A stretch of DNA of 64,000 nucleotides. Source: Streptomyces sp. Je 1-369. GTDB lineage: Bacteria; Actinomycetota; Actinomycetes; Streptomycetales; Streptomycetaceae. Of the stretch, positions 1 through 9,080 are shown in pieces (positions within the stretch are counted from its first letter, which is position 1; every line of letters starts with the position of its first letter). The notes beneath the pieces were generated by a model that ran no database searches, was not told where the DNA came from, and saw nothing but the letters and a program-made list of their open reading frames with translations. Both the position numbers and the translations under genes were made by a program. The stretch is taken from the NCBI RefSeq assembly GCF_026810505.1, contig NZ_CP101750.1, positions 2,199,448 through 2,263,447 of the forward strand, given 5' to 3'.

Positions 1-384
1 GGACTTGACCTCCTTCACCCAGGTGCGCAGCTTGGGGGCCTCGCCGCGGATCGCCGTCGCCGACGTGCGCAGGAAGTTGGAGACCGAGACGCCGGGGACC
101 TCGACCGGGTACTGCATGGCCAGGAACATGCCGGCGCGGGCGCGCTCGTCGACGGACATCTCGAGGACGTCCTCGCCGTCGAGGGTCACGCTGCCCTGGG
201 TGATCGTGTACTTGGGGTGACCCGCGACCGAGTAGGCGAGCGTCGACTTGCCGGAGCCGTTCGGGCCCATGATGGCGTGGGTCTCGCCCTGCTTCACGGT
301 CAGGTCGACGCCCTTGAGGATCTCCTTCGTGGCGTTGTCGGCCTCGACGGTGACGTGCAGGTCCTTGATTTCAAGCGTTGCCAT
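1..384 (-). CDS. sufC: SufC, Fe-S assembly ATPase (3' part outside window)
   Basis: ABC-type ATPase of the SufBCD scaffold complex, which assembles [Fe-S] clusters in the cytoplasm. Only the first 128 codons are present; the gene runs off the left edge. The start ATG at 384 is preceded by GAGG five bases upstream. The N-terminus (MATLEIKDLHVTVE) and Walker A (GPNGSGKST, about residue 40) are clear. The next conserved stretch is MSVDERARAGMFLAMQYP, in the Q-loop region typical of SufC. It is the last visible gene of sufR-sufB-sufD-Rieske-sufC, 7 bp after the Rieske gene. The signature motif, Walker B and any downstream sufS/sufU genes cannot be seen. Confidence 0.95.
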   Translation of the reverse strand, partial: MATLEIKDLHVTVEADNATKEILKGVDLTVKQGETHAIMGPNGSGKSTLAYSVAGHPKYTITQGSVTLDGEDVLEMSVDERARAGMFLAMQYPVEVPGVSVSNFLRTSATAIRGEAPKLRTWVKEVKS

Positions 385-391
385 GGGTGCC

Positions 392-736
392 TCAGGACTC
401 CTGGGAAAGGGAGGCGTGCACGTCTACGAGTACATCGCCCCCTTCGATCTTTACGGGGTATACGGGGACGGGGCGCGTCGCGGGGAGGCCGGACGGCTTG
501 CCGGTGCGGAGGTCGAAGCTGGAGCCGTGCAGCCAGCACTCGATCTGACAGTCCTCCACCTCGCCCTCGGAGAGGGAGACGTTCGCGTGCGAGCAGATGT
601 CGTGAATCGCGTACACCTCGCCCTCGGTGTGGACGACCGAGACCGGCGTGCCGTCGAGTTCCACCCGCTTCGGGGTGTCCTCCTCCAGCTCGCTCAGTCC
701 GCAGGCCCGAACGAAGCGGGCTTGGTCGAGGCTCAT
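392..736 (-). CDS. Rieske [2Fe-2S] ferredoxin-like protein of the suf operon
   Basis: A 114-residue protein of the bacterial 'non-haem iron oxygenase ferredoxin subunit' type. The Rieske ligands are visible as C-S-H near residue 50 and C-W-L-H about 17 residues later, so it should bind a [2Fe-2S] cluster with two Cys and two His. The ATG at 736 overlaps the sufD stop (ATGA), indicating translational coupling, and sufC follows 7 bp downstream. Actinobacterial suf operons commonly carry this gene. An electron-transfer or cluster-delivery role in Suf assembly is an inference from position. Confidence 0.9.
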   Translation of the reverse strand: MSLDQARFVRACGLSELEEDTPKRVELDGTPVSVVHTEGEVYAIHDICSHANVSLSEGEVEDCQIECWLHGSSFDLRTGKPSGLPATRPVPVYPVKIEGGDVLVDVHASLSQES

Positions 737-1914
737 GCGACGGTCGCCTCCAGCTCCTCTTCGATCTTCGCGATGAGGCGCTCCTCGACGTCGGGCAGGC
801 CGATCTGCTGGACCAGCTCGGCGAAGAAGCCGCGGACGACGAGGCGGCGGGCCTCCTCCTCCGGGATGCCGCGCGACTGCAGGTAGAACAGCTGCTCGTC
901 GTCGAAGCGGCCGGTCGCCGAGGCGTGGCCCGCGCCGACGATCTCGCCGGTCTCGATCTCGAGGTTCGGCACCGAGTCGACCCGGGCGCCGTCGGTCAGA
1001 ACCAGGTTGCGGTTCATCTCGTACGTGTCCGTGCCCTCGGCCGCGGCCTCGATGAGGACGTCGCCGATCCACACCGCGTGGGCCTCGTCGCCCTGGAGCG
1101 CGCCCTTGTAGACGACGTTCGACTTGCAGTGCGGGGTGTTGTGGTCGACCAGGAGGCGGTGCTCCTGGTGCTGGCCCGCGTCGGTGATGTACAGGCCGAA
1201 GAGCTCGGCCTCGCCACCGGTGCCCGCGTAGTGCACGCGCGGGTGCAGGCGGACCAGGTCGCCGCCGAAGGTGACGACCACGGACTTGAAGGACGCGTCA
1301 CGGCCGACCAGCGCGTTGTGCTGGGCGACGTGCACCGCGGTGTCGTCCCAGTCCTGGACGGAGACGACGGTGAGCTTCGCGCCGTCGCCGACGACGAAGT
1401 CGACGTTGGCGGCGAGCACGGCGTCACCGGTGTGGTCGATGACGACGAGGGCCTCGGCGAACGCGCCGAGCTCGACGACCTGGTGCGCGAAGGCGGTGCC
1501 GCCCTCGCCGTGCACGGCGATGCGGATGGGCTCGGTGAGCACCGTGTCCTTGGGGACGGTCACGACCGAGGCCTTCTCGAAGGACGAGTAGGCCTGGGCG
1601 GCGACGCGGTCGACGGGCTTGCCCGCCTTGCCGACGCGGACGTCGTCGCGGCCGACGGTCTCCTGGGTGACGCCCTCGGGGGCGCTCACCTCGACGCGGA
1701 TGCCGCCGTCGGCGCCGGCCGTGCCGTCGTGCAGCCCGCGCAGGCGCTCCAGCGGCGTGAACCGCCACTCCTCCTCGCGGCCGTGCGGGACCGGGAAGCT
1801 GTCCACGTCGTAGGACGGGGGAGCGCTCATGCGGGTGGCGACGGTGGACTCGGCGGCCACCGCGATGGACCCGGCGGTCGTCGACCCCACGGGAATATTC
1901 TGAGCCTCAGCCAT
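733..1914 (-). CDS. sufD: SufD, scaffold subunit of SufBCD
   Basis: 393 residues. SufD pairs with SufB and SufC2 in the scaffold on which Fe-S clusters are built, and in the family it is linked to iron acquisition for the complex. The beta-helix core typical of SufB/SufD is followed by the conserved C-terminal helical signature GHASATGRFDDEQLFYLQ-SRG around residues 330-350. It sits between sufB (62 bp upstream) and the Rieske gene (4-bp overlap). The N-terminal 35 residues are low-complexity and variable, as expected for SufD. Confidence 0.97.
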   Translation of the reverse strand: MAEAQNIPVGSTTAGSIAVAAESTVATRMSAPPSYDVDSFPVPHGREEEWRFTPLERLRGLHDGTAGADGGIRVEVSAPEGVTQETVGRDDVRVGKAGKPVDRVAAQAYSSFEKASVVTVPKDTVLTEPIRIAVHGEGGTAFAHQVVELGAFAEALVVIDHTGDAVLAANVDFVVGDGAKLTVVSVQDWDDTAVHVAQHNALVGRDASFKSVVVTFGGDLVRLHPRVHYAGTGGEAELFGLYITDAGQHQEHRLLVDHNTPHCKSNVVYKGALQGDEAHAVWIGDVLIEAAAEGTDTYEMNRNLVLTDGARVDSVPNLEIETGEIVGAGHASATGRFDDEQLFYLQSRGIPEEEARRLVVRGFFAELVQQIGLPDVEERLIAKIEEELEATVA

Positions 1915-1976
1915 GGCTGTCGTCGTGCTCTCTCTCTGCGTAAGAAGTCAGTCGCTGCGGGGGACGGTGTCCGGTC

Positions 1977-3398
1977 TTAGCCGACCGAACCCTCCATCTG
2001 CAGCTCGATCAGCCGGTTGAGCTCAAGGGCGTACTCCATGGGGAGCTCCTTGGCGATCGGCTCGACGAAGCCGCGCACGATCATCGCCATGGCCTCGAAC
2101 TCCGTCATGCCGCGGCTCATCAGGTAGAAGAGCTGGTCGTCGGAGACCTTGGAGACGGTCGCCTCGTGCCCCATGGAGACGTCGTCCTCGCGGACGTCGA
2201 CGTAGGGGTAGGTGTCCGAGCGCGAGATCGTGTCGACGAGCAGTGCGTCGCAGAGCACGTTCGACTTCGATCCGGCGGCGCCCTCACCGATCTCGACGAG
2301 ACCGCGGTACGACGTACGACCGCCGCCGCGCGCCACCGACTTGGAGACGATGTTGGAGGACGTGTTCGGCGCCATGTGGACCATCTTGGAGCCGGCGTCC
2401 TGGTGCTGGCCCTCGCCCGCGAAGGCGATGGAGAGGGTCTCGCCCTTGGCGTGCTCGCCCATGAGGTAGACGGCGGGGTACTTCATCGTCACCTTGGAGC
2501 CGATGTTGCCGTCGATCCACTCCATGGTCGCGCCCTCGTACGCCACGGCGCGCTTGGTGACCAGGTTGTAGACGTTGTTCGACCAGTTCTGGATCGTCGT
2601 GTAGCGGCAGCGGCCGCCCTTCTTGACGATGATCTCGACGACGGCGGAGTGCAGCGAGTCCGACTTGTAGATCGGGGCGGTGCAGCCCTCGACGTAGTGA
2701 ACGTACGCGTCCTCGTCGACGATGATCAGGGTCCGCTCGAACTGACCCATGTTCTCCGTGTTGATGCGGAAGTAGGCCTGGAGCGGGATCTCGACGTGCA
2801 CGCCCTTGGGGACGTAGATGAACGAGCCACCGGACCAGACGGCGCTGTTCAGCGAGGCGAACTTGTTGTCACCGACGGGGATGACCGTGCCGAAGTACTC
2901 CTTGAAGAGCTCCGGGTGCTCCTTCAGCGCCGTGTCGGTGTCCAGGAAGATGACGCCCTGCTCCTCCAGGTCCTCGCGGATCTGGTGGTAGACGACCTCG
3001 GACTCGTACTGCGCCGCGACACCGGCGACGAGGCGCTGCTTCTCCGCCTCGGGGATGCCGAGCTTGTCGTACGTGTTCTTGATGTCCTCGGGCAGGTCCT
3101 CCCAGGACTCCGCCTGCTTCTCCGTGGAGCGCACGAAGTACTTGATGTTGTCGAAGTCGATGCCCGACAGGTCCGAGCCCCAGTTCGGCATGGGCTTCTT
3201 GTCGAAGAGGCGCAGGCCCTTGAGGCGGAGCTTGGTCATCCACTCCGGCTCGTTCTTCTTCGCCGAGATGTCGCGGACGACGTCCTCGTTGATGCCGCGC
3301 TTGGCAGAGGCACCGGCGACGTCGGAGTCGGCCCAGCCGTATTCGTAGTTGCCCAGGCCCTCGAGTTCGGGGTGGGCAGTCTCCGTGGGGAGCGTCAT
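1977..3398 (-). CDS. sufB: SufB, Fe-S cluster scaffold
   Basis: 473 residues, normal SufB length, with no intein insertion (inteins do occur in mycobacterial SufB). The beta-helix region contains [20 protein letters not shown] and [10 protein letters not shown]; the C-terminus carries [20 protein letters not shown]. It forms the scaffold that receives sulfur from the SufS/SufU cysteine desulfurase system and assembles the nascent cluster with SufC and SufD. The ATG at 3398 overlaps the sufR stop (ATGA), so regulator and scaffold are translationally coupled. Confidence 0.98.
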   Translation of the reverse strand: MTLPTETAHPELEGLGNYEYGWADSDVAGASAKRGINEDVVRDISAKKNEPEWMTKLRLKGLRLFDKKPMPNWGSDLSGIDFDNIKYFVRSTEKQAESWEDLPEDIKNTYDKLGIPEAEKQRLVAGVAAQYESEVVYHQIREDLEEQGVIFLDTDTALKEHPELFKEYFGTVIPVGDNKFASLNSAVWSGGSFIYVPKGVHVEIPLQAYFRINTENMGQFERTLIIVDEDAYVHYVEGCTAPIYKSDSLHSAVVEIIVKKGGRCRYTTIQNWSNNVYNLVTKRAVAYEGATMEWIDGNIGSKVTMKYPAVYLMGEHAKGETLSIAFAGEGQHQDAGSKMVHMAPNTSSNIVSKSVARGGGRTSYRGLVEIGEGAAGSKSNVLCDALLVDTISRSDTYPYVDVREDDVSMGHEATVSKVSDDQLFYLMSRGMTEFEAMAMIVRGFVEPIAKELPMEYALELNRLIELQMEGSVG

Positions 3399-4171
3399 GC
3401 GGGGTTCCTCCCGGCCGTGCTTGCTGATGCTGGTGTGGTGGTCTGCCTGGTGGTGCTGCCGCTGCCGCCGCTGCGCGGAATGAACGTCGTGCAGACGCCG
3501 TCTCCGTGGGCGATGGTGGCGAGGCGCTGCACATGCGTGCCGAGGAGTTCGGAGAAGATCTCCGTCTCCGCCTCGCAGAGCTGCGGAAACTGTTCGGCGA
3601 CATGGGCGACCGGGCAGTGGTGCTGGCAGAGCTGTTCGCCGACCGGTGCGCTGCGCGCCGTAGCAGCGTACCCGTCGGAGGTCAACGCCTTCGCCAGAGC
3701 CTCGGTACGCCGTTCGGGGGGCGCGGCGTCGATCGCCTGCCTGTATGTCTCCGCCTGGGCGGTGATCCTCGCCCGGGCGAAGGCGACGACGGCCTCTTCA
3801 CCGTGGTGCTCGGTGATCCACCGGAGCGCGTCCGCGGCCAGCTTGTCGTACGACTGGTCGAAGGCGTCGCGCCCGCAGTCGGTCAGGGCGAAGACCTTGG
3901 CGGGGCGGCCCCGGGTCCTGGCGCCGTAGACCCGCTGTTCGCGGGGCTCGACCACGTTCTCGTGGGCGAGGGCGTCCAGGTGCCTGCGGACGGCCGCCTG
4001 GGTGAGGCCGAGGCGCTTCGCGAGATCGGCGACGGTGGACGGGCCGTGATCCAGGATGGACCGCGCGACCCGGTTGCGCGTCGAACGCTCACCGGTCGCG
4101 AGTTCCTCCTGCGGAGCCTCGCCAACGTTTTTCACAACGCCATTGTTGCGTAATTCCTCAGAGCCTGACAA
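3395..4171 (-). CDS. sufR: SufR, Fe-S-sensing repressor of the suf operon
   Basis: 258 residues, first gene of the suf operon. An N-terminal winged helix-turn-helix of DeoR/ArsR type ([20 protein letters not shown], about residues 45-64) has the wing sequence [12 protein letters not shown]. The C-terminal half carries three cysteines, C182-x3-C186-x12-C199, in [18 protein letters not shown], the cluster-binding arrangement of actinobacterial SufR. In this family the cluster-loaded protein represses suf, and cluster loss derepresses it. The TTG at 4171 is chosen because AGGA lies 7 bases upstream; a GTG at 4135 is the alternative. The Ser/Thr-rich tail after residue 225 looks disordered. Confidence 0.93.
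   Translation of the reverse strand: MSGSEELRNNGVVKNVGEAPQEELATGERSTRNRVARSILDHGPSTVADLAKRLGLTQAAVRRHLDALAHENVVEPREQRVYGARTRGRPAKVFALTDCGRDAFDQSYDKLAADALRWITEHHGEEAVVAFARARITAQAETYRQAIDAAPPERRTEALAKALTSDGYAATARSAPVGEQLCQHHCPVAHVAEQFPQLCEAETEIFSELLGTHVQRLATIAHGDGVCTTFIPRSGGSGSTTRQTTTPASASTAGRNPA
4133..4150. promoter_or_regulatory. Imperfect inverted repeat, possible SufR operator
   Basis: CACAAC-N6-GTTGCG, five of six arm positions complementary, lies inside codons 8-13 of sufR read from the TTG start, or immediately around the alternative GTG at 4135. Autoregulation by SufR is usual in the family, so a site here is plausible, but its position inside the predicted coding sequence argues for caution. 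Confidence 0.3.
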
Positions 4172-4206
4172 CCCACGTCCTGATCACCGGACGGTGCGCT
4201 GCATCA

Positions 4207-4222
4207 CTTAGGCAAACCTAAG
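4207..4222. promoter_or_regulatory. IdeR/DmdR-like iron box
   Basis: A perfect inverted repeat CTTAGG-CAAA-CCTAAG lies between divergent sufR and the AAC(3)-like gene. Read on minus, TTAGGTTTGCCTAA matches 13 of the first 14 positions of the 19-bp DtxR/IdeR consensus (TTAGGTTAGCCTAACCTAA); the outer CCTAA of the second half-site is missing. It is about 36-50 bp from the sufR start, where a promoter should be, so an iron-dependent repressor could control suf, the divergent operon, or both. Confidence 0.55.
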
Positions 4223-4296
4223 CTGACCTGCGGAAACGATCACCGGTCGCGCAAATCGGTGGCGCTCGCGCGCCCGTTCCTGGAGACTCGTGCACC

Positions 4297-5118
4297 ATGC
4301 CGACACGCCCTCTCACCGGCCCTTTGTGCACGCGGGAGTCGCTCGCGCGCGAGCTGCTCAGGCTCGGTGTGCACCCCGGCGAGACCCTCCTCGCCCACAC
4401 CTCGCTCAGCGCGCTCGGCTGGGTGAGCGGCGGCGCCGTCGCCCTCGTCCAGGCGCTCCTGGACGCCCTGGGCCCCGAGGGCACGCTGGTGGTCCCCACC
4501 CACTCCGGCGACAACTCCGACCCCTCGGCGTGGCAGAACCCGCCCGTGCCCGAGGAGTGGTGGCCGGTGCTGCGCGCCTCGATGCCCGCGTACGACCCTC
4601 TGACCTCCCCCACGTACGGCATCGGCATCGTCCCGGAGACCGTCCGCACCTGGCCCGGCGTCCTGCGCAGCGCCCACCCCCAGACGTCGTTCGCGGCGCT
4701 CGGCCCCGCCGCCGCCATGATCACCGCGGGGCACGCCCGCGACTGCCGGCTCGGCGAGCGCAGCCCCCTGGCCCACCTGGAGAAGGCGGGCGCCCGCGTC
4801 CTCCTGCTCGGCGCGGGGTACGGCTCCTGCACCTCGTTCCACCTGGCCGAGTACCGCATCCCCGGCTCGTACGAGGAGAACTCCTACGCCGCGATGACGT
4901 CCCGGGGGCGCGTCTGGAAGACCGTGCGGGAGCGCACGATCAACGAGGAGGACTTCGCCGAGCTCGGCGCGGCCTTCGAGAAGGACAACGAGGTCGTACG
5001 CGGTCTCGTCGGCGCCGCCGAGTCGCGCCTCTTCCCCGTGGCGGACGCCGTGGCGTACGCGGAGCGGTGGCTGGCGACGAACCGCCCCGCCCACCCGGGG
5101 CCCCAGGACCGTCCCTAG
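4297..5118 (+). CDS. AAC(3)-family aminoglycoside N-acetyltransferase-like protein
   Basis: 273 residues, the usual AAC(3) length. Family signatures are present in order: [15 protein letters not shown] (about 32-46), TSPTYGIG (about 103-110), [12 protein letters not shown] (about 125-136) and [18 protein letters not shown] (about 168-185). Members transfer acetyl from acetyl-CoA to the 3-amino group of 2-deoxystreptamine aminoglycosides; chromosomal Streptomyces copies often have unknown natural substrates. GGAGA lies about 10 bases before the ATG. It is divergent from sufR across the iron box and 11 bp upstream of an ABC ATPase gene, so the three plus-strand genes probably form one operon. 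Real resistance activity cannot be read from sequence. Confidence 0.88.
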   Translation: MPTRPLTGPLCTRESLARELLRLGVHPGETLLAHTSLSALGWVSGGAVALVQALLDALGPEGTLVVPTHSGDNSDPSAWQNPPVPEEWWPVLRASMPAYDPLTSPTYGIGIVPETVRTWPGVLRSAHPQTSFAALGPAAAMITAGHARDCRLGERSPLAHLEKAGARVLLLGAGYGSCTSFHLAEYRIPGSYEENSYAAMTSRGRVWKTVRERTINEEDFAELGAAFEKDNEVVRGLVGAAESRLFPVADAVAYAERWLATNRPAHPGPQDRP

Positions 5119-5129
5119 ACTGGCTCACC

Positions 5130-6053
5130 ATGCGAAACGAGCCCGTCGTCCAGGTCAGGAATCTGGTCAAGCGGTACGGCCCCAAGACCGCGGTGGACGG
5201 TCTCGACCTGACGGCGGGGGCCGGCATCACCGCCGTCCTCGGCCCCAACGGCGCGGGCAAGACCACCACCATCGAGACGTGCGAGGGCTACCGGAAGCCT
5301 GACTCCGGCACCGTCCGCGTCCTCGGCCTGGACCCGGCCCGCGAGGCGGACGCGCTGCGGCCCCGCATCGGCGTGATGCTCCAGTCCGGCGGCGTCTACT
5401 CCGGCGCCCGCGCCGACGAGATGCTCCGCCACGTGGCGAAGCTGCACGCCGCCCCCCTGGACGTGCCCGACCTCATCGAGCGCCTCGGCCTCGGCAGCTG
5501 CGGCCGCACCACCTACCGGCGGCTCTCCGGCGGCCAGCAGCAGCGTCTGGCGCTCGCCATGGCCGTGGTCGGCAGGCCCGAACTGGTCTTCCTCGACGAG
5601 CCGACCGCGGGCCTGGACCCGCAGGCGCGCCGGGCGACCTGGGAGCTCGTGCGGGACCTGCGCCGCGACGGGGTCTCCGTCATCCTCACCACCCACCACA
5701 TGGACGAGGCCGAGGAGCTCTCCGACGACGTCGCGATCGTCGACGCGGGCAAGGTCATCGCCCAGGGCAGCCCCGACGCGCTGTGCCGCGGCGGCGCCGA
5801 GAACACCCTGCGCTTCACCGGCCGCCCCGGGCTCGACGTCGCCTCGCTCCTCAAGGCACTCCCCCCGGACTCCGCCGCCGCCGAACTCTCCCCCGGCACC
5901 TACCGCGTGAGCGGCACGGTCGACCCCCAGCTGCTCGCCACGGTCACCTCGTGGTGCGCCCAGCACGGAGTCATGCCGGACCGCATCGCGGTCGAACGCC
6001 ACACCCTGGAAGACGTCTTCTTGGAGCTCACCGGTAAGGAGCTGCGCGGATGA
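5130..6053 (+). CDS. ABC exporter ATP-binding protein (DrrA type)
   Basis: 307 residues starting at ATG 5130 (MRNEPVVQVRNLVKRYG). It has Walker A GPNGAGKTT, signature LSGGQQQRL, Walker B LVFLDEPTAGLDP and the switch histidine in LTTHHMDE. The roughly 80-residue C-terminal extension resembles DrrA/CcmA-type drug-export ATPases. Its stop overlaps the permease ATG (ATGA), so the pair forms one exporter, with two ATPases and two permeases expected. The substrate is unknown; linkage to an acetyltransferase and an iron box suggests a modified small molecule, which is inference only. Confidence 0.93.
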   Translation: MRNEPVVQVRNLVKRYGPKTAVDGLDLTAGAGITAVLGPNGAGKTTTIETCEGYRKPDSGTVRVLGLDPAREADALRPRIGVMLQSGGVYSGARADEMLRHVAKLHAAPLDVPDLIERLGLGSCGRTTYRRLSGGQQQRLALAMAVVGRPELVFLDEPTAGLDPQARRATWELVRDLRRDGVSVILTTHHMDEAEELSDDVAIVDAGKVIAQGSPDALCRGGAENTLRFTGRPGLDVASLLKALPPDSAAAELSPGTYRVSGTVDPQLLATVTSWCAQHGVMPDRIAVERHTLEDVFLELTGKELRG

Positions 6054-6820
6054 GCGCTGCCGGAACGTACACGCCGATGCCGGGCGCCGCCCCGCTCCCC
6101 CGCATGATCGCGGCGCAGGCGGCCCTGGAGACGAGGATGCTGCTGCGCAACGGCGAGCAGCTGCTCCTCACCGTCATCATCCCGACCCTGCTCCTGGTGC
6201 TGTTCAGCGCGGTCGACATCGTCGACACGGGCAAGGGCGAGGCCGTCGACTTCCTCGCGCCCGGCATCCTCGCGCTCGCCGTGATGTCGACGGCGTTCAC
6301 CGGGCAGGCCATCGCGACGGGCTTCGAGCGCCGGTACGGGGTGCTGAAGCGGCTCGGCGCCTCGCCGCTGCCCCGCTGGGGGCTGATGACGGCGAAGACG
6401 CTGTCGGTGCTGGTCACCGAGGTCATGCAGGTCGCCCTCGTCACGGTCATCGCGTTCGCGCTCGGCTGGTCGCCGCACGGCAACCCGTTCGCCGTCCTGC
6501 TGCTCCTGGTGCTCGGCACAGCGGCGTTCTCCGGGCTCGGACTGCTGATGGCGGGCACGCTCAAGGCGGAGGCGACCCTGGCCGCCGCGAACCTCGTCTT
6601 CCTGCTCCTGCTCATGGGCGGCGGCGTGATCGTGCCCCTCGACAAGTTCCCCGACGCGGCCCGGACCCTCCTCGAACTGCTCCCCATCTCGGCGCTCTCG
6701 GACGGCCTGCGCGACGTCCTGCAGCACGGCGCGGGCATGCCGTGGGGGGACCTCGGGATCCTCGCGGTGTGGGCGGTGCTCGGACTCGGCGCGGCGGCGA
6801 AGTTCTTCCGCTGGGAGTAA
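6050..6820 (+). CDS. ABC-2 type exporter permease
   Basis: 256 residues with six predicted hydrophobic segments and the ABC-2 domain layout: the first helix (LLLTVIIPTLLLVLFSAV), then MSTAFTGQAIATGFERRYGV with the family's E-R-R-x-G-x-L-K-R-L-G loop. It is translationally coupled to the ATPase gene upstream by ATGA. As a DrrB-type half-permease it would sit in the cytoplasmic membrane and export the ligand. No gene follows in the operon; ctaA starts 43 bp later. Confidence 0.92.
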   Translation: MSAAGTYTPMPGAAPLPRMIAAQAALETRMLLRNGEQLLLTVIIPTLLLVLFSAVDIVDTGKGEAVDFLAPGILALAVMSTAFTGQAIATGFERRYGVLKRLGASPLPRWGLMTAKTLSVLVTEVMQVALVTVIAFALGWSPHGNPFAVLLLLVLGTAAFSGLGLLMAGTLKAEATLAAANLVFLLLLMGGGVIVPLDKFPDAARTLLELLPISALSDGLRDVLQHGAGMPWGDLGILAVWAVLGLGAAAKFFRWE

Positions 6821-6862
6821 TGGGGGTCACAAAAGCACCGCATACGTCCCCCTCGTGAAGCC

Positions 6863-7891
6863 ATGCACAAGCGGCCCCCTACGATGGGGCGCGTGCCAAA
6901 CGTGACCCGAGCCGACATCGCTCAAGCCGTGCGGAACCCGCTCGCCTTCATCGCCGAGCGCTGGACCCCCACCCAGCGGACCGTCCAGCAGGCGGCCCTG
7001 ATCTCCCTCGTCATGACGGTCCTCATCGTGGTGACGGGTGGCGCCGTCCGCCTGACCGGCTCGGGCCTCGGCTGCCCGACCTGGCCCAAGTGCACGGACG
7101 ACTCGCTGACCGCGACCCACGAGATGGGCGTCCACGGAGCCATCGAGTTCGGCAACCGCATGCTGGCGTACGTGCTGTCCGCGGCCGTCGGCTGGGCCAT
7201 CATCGCGGCCCGCTCCCAGAAGCCGCTGCGGCGCAGCCTCGTCCGGCTCGGCTGGGCGCAGTTCTGGCTGGTCATGGGCAACGCGGTACTCGGCGGCATC
7301 GTCGTCCTCGTCGGCCTGAACCCGTACACGGTCGCGGCACACTTCCTGCTCTCCTCCGCCCTGATCGCGGTCGCCGTCGTCATGTGGCAGCGCACCCAGG
7401 AGGGCGACGCGGAACCGCGCCCGCTGGTCGGCAAGGCCGTGGCGCAGCTCGTGTGGTTCCTGGTCGCGGCGTCCGCCCTGCTGATCGTGGTGGGCACCGT
7501 CGTGACGGGCGCGGGGCCGCACGCGGGCGACTCCAGTGACGTGCCGCGGATGGGCGTCGACTGGGAGGCCGTCAGCAAGCTCCACGCGGTCCTCGCCTGG
7601 ATCGTGGTGACGCTGACGTTCGCCCTGTGGTTCGTCCTGAAGGCGGTCGACGCCCCGCCGGGCCCGCTGACCCGCACCCGCCAGCTGTTCCTGATCCTGC
7701 TGTCGCAGGGCGCGATCGGTTACGTCCAGTACTTCACGGACCTGCCGGAGCTCCTGGTCGGCCTGCACATGCTCGGCTCGTGCGTGGTGTGGATCGCCGT
7801 GATGCGCGTCCTGCTCTCGCTGCGGGAGCGTCCGCTCACCACGGCCGACCTGCCCGCCCAGGCGGACGACTCACGGCTTTCGGCCGTCTGA
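6863..7891 (+). CDS. ctaA: CtaA, haem A synthase
   Basis: Eight-helix membrane enzyme that oxidises the haem O methyl group to formyl, giving haem A for aa3 cytochrome oxidase. Conserved histidines fall in HEMGVHGAIEFGNRM (about 75-90), AAHFLLSSALI and SKLHAVLAWIV, with LVGLHMLGSC near the end; these are the haem-ligating helices. The fused 8-TM form is about 310-340 residues, as here. The start is uncertain: ATG 6863, ATG 6884 and GTG 6893 are all in frame, and homologues begin near the last (VPNVTRADI). Its end overlaps the convergent amidohydrolase gene by 21 bp. Confidence 0.95.
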   Translation: MHKRPPTMGRVPNVTRADIAQAVRNPLAFIAERWTPTQRTVQQAALISLVMTVLIVVTGGAVRLTGSGLGCPTWPKCTDDSLTATHEMGVHGAIEFGNRMLAYVLSAAVGWAIIAARSQKPLRRSLVRLGWAQFWLVMGNAVLGGIVVLVGLNPYTVAAHFLLSSALIAVAVVMWQRTQEGDAEPRPLVGKAVAQLVWFLVAASALLIVVGTVVTGAGPHAGDSSDVPRMGVDWEAVSKLHAVLAWIVVTLTFALWFVLKAVDAPPGPLTRTRQLFLILLSQGAIGYVQYFTDLPELLVGLHMLGSCVVWIAVMRVLLSLRERPLTTADLPAQADDSRLSAV

Positions 7892-8977
7892 CCCGTCCGC
7901 GAGGCCGTACACCCGCCGCGCGTTGCCCGCGGCGATGAGACCCGCCACGCGCTGCGCGTCGGTGAGCGACCAGGCGCCCTCCGCGACCCAGGTGCCCAGC
8001 ACCCGTCCGAGGGCCTCCCTGAACAGATGCGCCCCGACGACGTGCAGCTCGGGCAGCCCGTGGGCGCCGCTGGAGAACAGCAGCTTGCCGAAGGGCGCGA
8101 GTTCCAGGATCTCGGCGAGCACGGCGGCGGCGCGGGCTCCGGTGCGCACCAGTGCGGGGCCGAGATCCGCGTAGACGTGCGGGAAGACGGCCGCGAGGTG
8201 CGCGGCGCTGCGGTGGTACGGGTAGCCGTGCAGCAGCACCAGATCCGTGCCGAGGCCCGCGGTGGCCCGCGCGAACTCCCCGAAGTACGTCTGCGGATCC
8301 CCGGCCCCCGCGTGCAGCTGGAGCGGCCGTCCCGAGGCCACCGCGATCCACAGCAGGTGCCGCAGCAGCACGGGATCTGCGAGGACGCCGCCCACCTGCC
8401 GTCCGGCCAGCCAGCGTCCCACCGCGCCCCGCACCTCGCCGGGCCCCGGCGGTTCAGGGGCGAGGGCGAGCGGGTGCCGTACGCCCGCGACCGAGGTGAA
8501 GGCGACGGCTCCGGCGGCGGCCGCGTGCACGGACTCGGCGAGGTTGGCGAGGAACGAGTCGGCGGTGCCGGAGGTGTCGGCGACCTGTTCGGCCAGTAAT
8601 TCCAGGCGGACGATCTCGCGGGCGTCGGCGTCGCCGGTGGAGGCCATCTCGCCGGGTCCTGTCAGGTCCCCGGGAAGGCCCGTGTCGACGAGGTACGTGG
8701 TGATGCCGCTGCCGCGCAGGAGGCGCCGCCCCGACTCCAGGACGCCCAGTTCGCGGCGGCGGGCGAGATAGCGGGCCGGCGGGCAGTGCGGCTCGATGCC
8801 GAGCAGGGGCGGGCACCAGCGGCGTACCGCGAAGCCGGTCTGGGTGTCGAAGAAGGTGGTGCCGGGGGCGGGCGGTCCCTCGCCCCGGCCGAGGTGGGCC
8901 TCGAAGGTGCCGAGGCCCAGCTCCGTACGGAGGACGCCATGGCAGTACTGATCCACCAGGGACGGCGTTTCGATCAT
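7871..8977 (-). CDS. Amidohydrolase-family protein (FluG N-domain-like)
   Basis: 368 residues resembling the amidohydrolase-2 proteins related to the FluG amino-terminal domain. Recognisable parts are DQYCHGV near the N-terminus (usual metal-binding D-x-H-x-H position), LQLHAG-GDP about residue 236, LVLLHGYPYH about 262, a strand reading YADLGPALV, and FSSGAHGLPELHVVGA near 318. Relatives normally read S-S-D in the last motif, so a likely catalytic metal-binding Asp is Gly here. The substrate is unknown. It is monocistronic and convergent with ctaA. Confidence 0.75.
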   Translation of the reverse strand: MIETPSLVDQYCHGVLRTELGLGTFEAHLGRGEGPPAPGTTFFDTQTGFAVRRWCPPLLGIEPHCPPARYLARRRELGVLESGRRLLRGSGITTYLVDTGLPGDLTGPGEMASTGDADAREIVRLELLAEQVADTSGTADSFLANLAESVHAAAAGAVAFTSVAGVRHPLALAPEPPGPGEVRGAVGRWLAGRQVGGVLADPVLLRHLLWIAVASGRPLQLHAGAGDPQTYFGEFARATAGLGTDLVLLHGYPYHRSAAHLAAVFPHVYADLGPALVRTGARAAAVLAEILELAPFGKLLFSSGAHGLPELHVVGAHLFREALGRVLGTWVAEGAWSLTDAQRVAGLIAAGNARRVYGLADGSDGRKP

Positions 8978-9080
8978 CCGGACTCCCGATCGGTGGACCT
9001 GGCTTCTACGGTCCTAACGGGTGACCCGGGTGTCAGGTGTTGCTTTCGGCGTTTATCGGCGGAATCCGTTGCGGGGGCCG

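Noticed and set aside
4297..6820. An antibiotic-resistance island
   Set aside because: The AAC(3)-like gene and exporter share base composition and codon bias with neighbours and sit in conserved core synteny; no mobile element flanks them.
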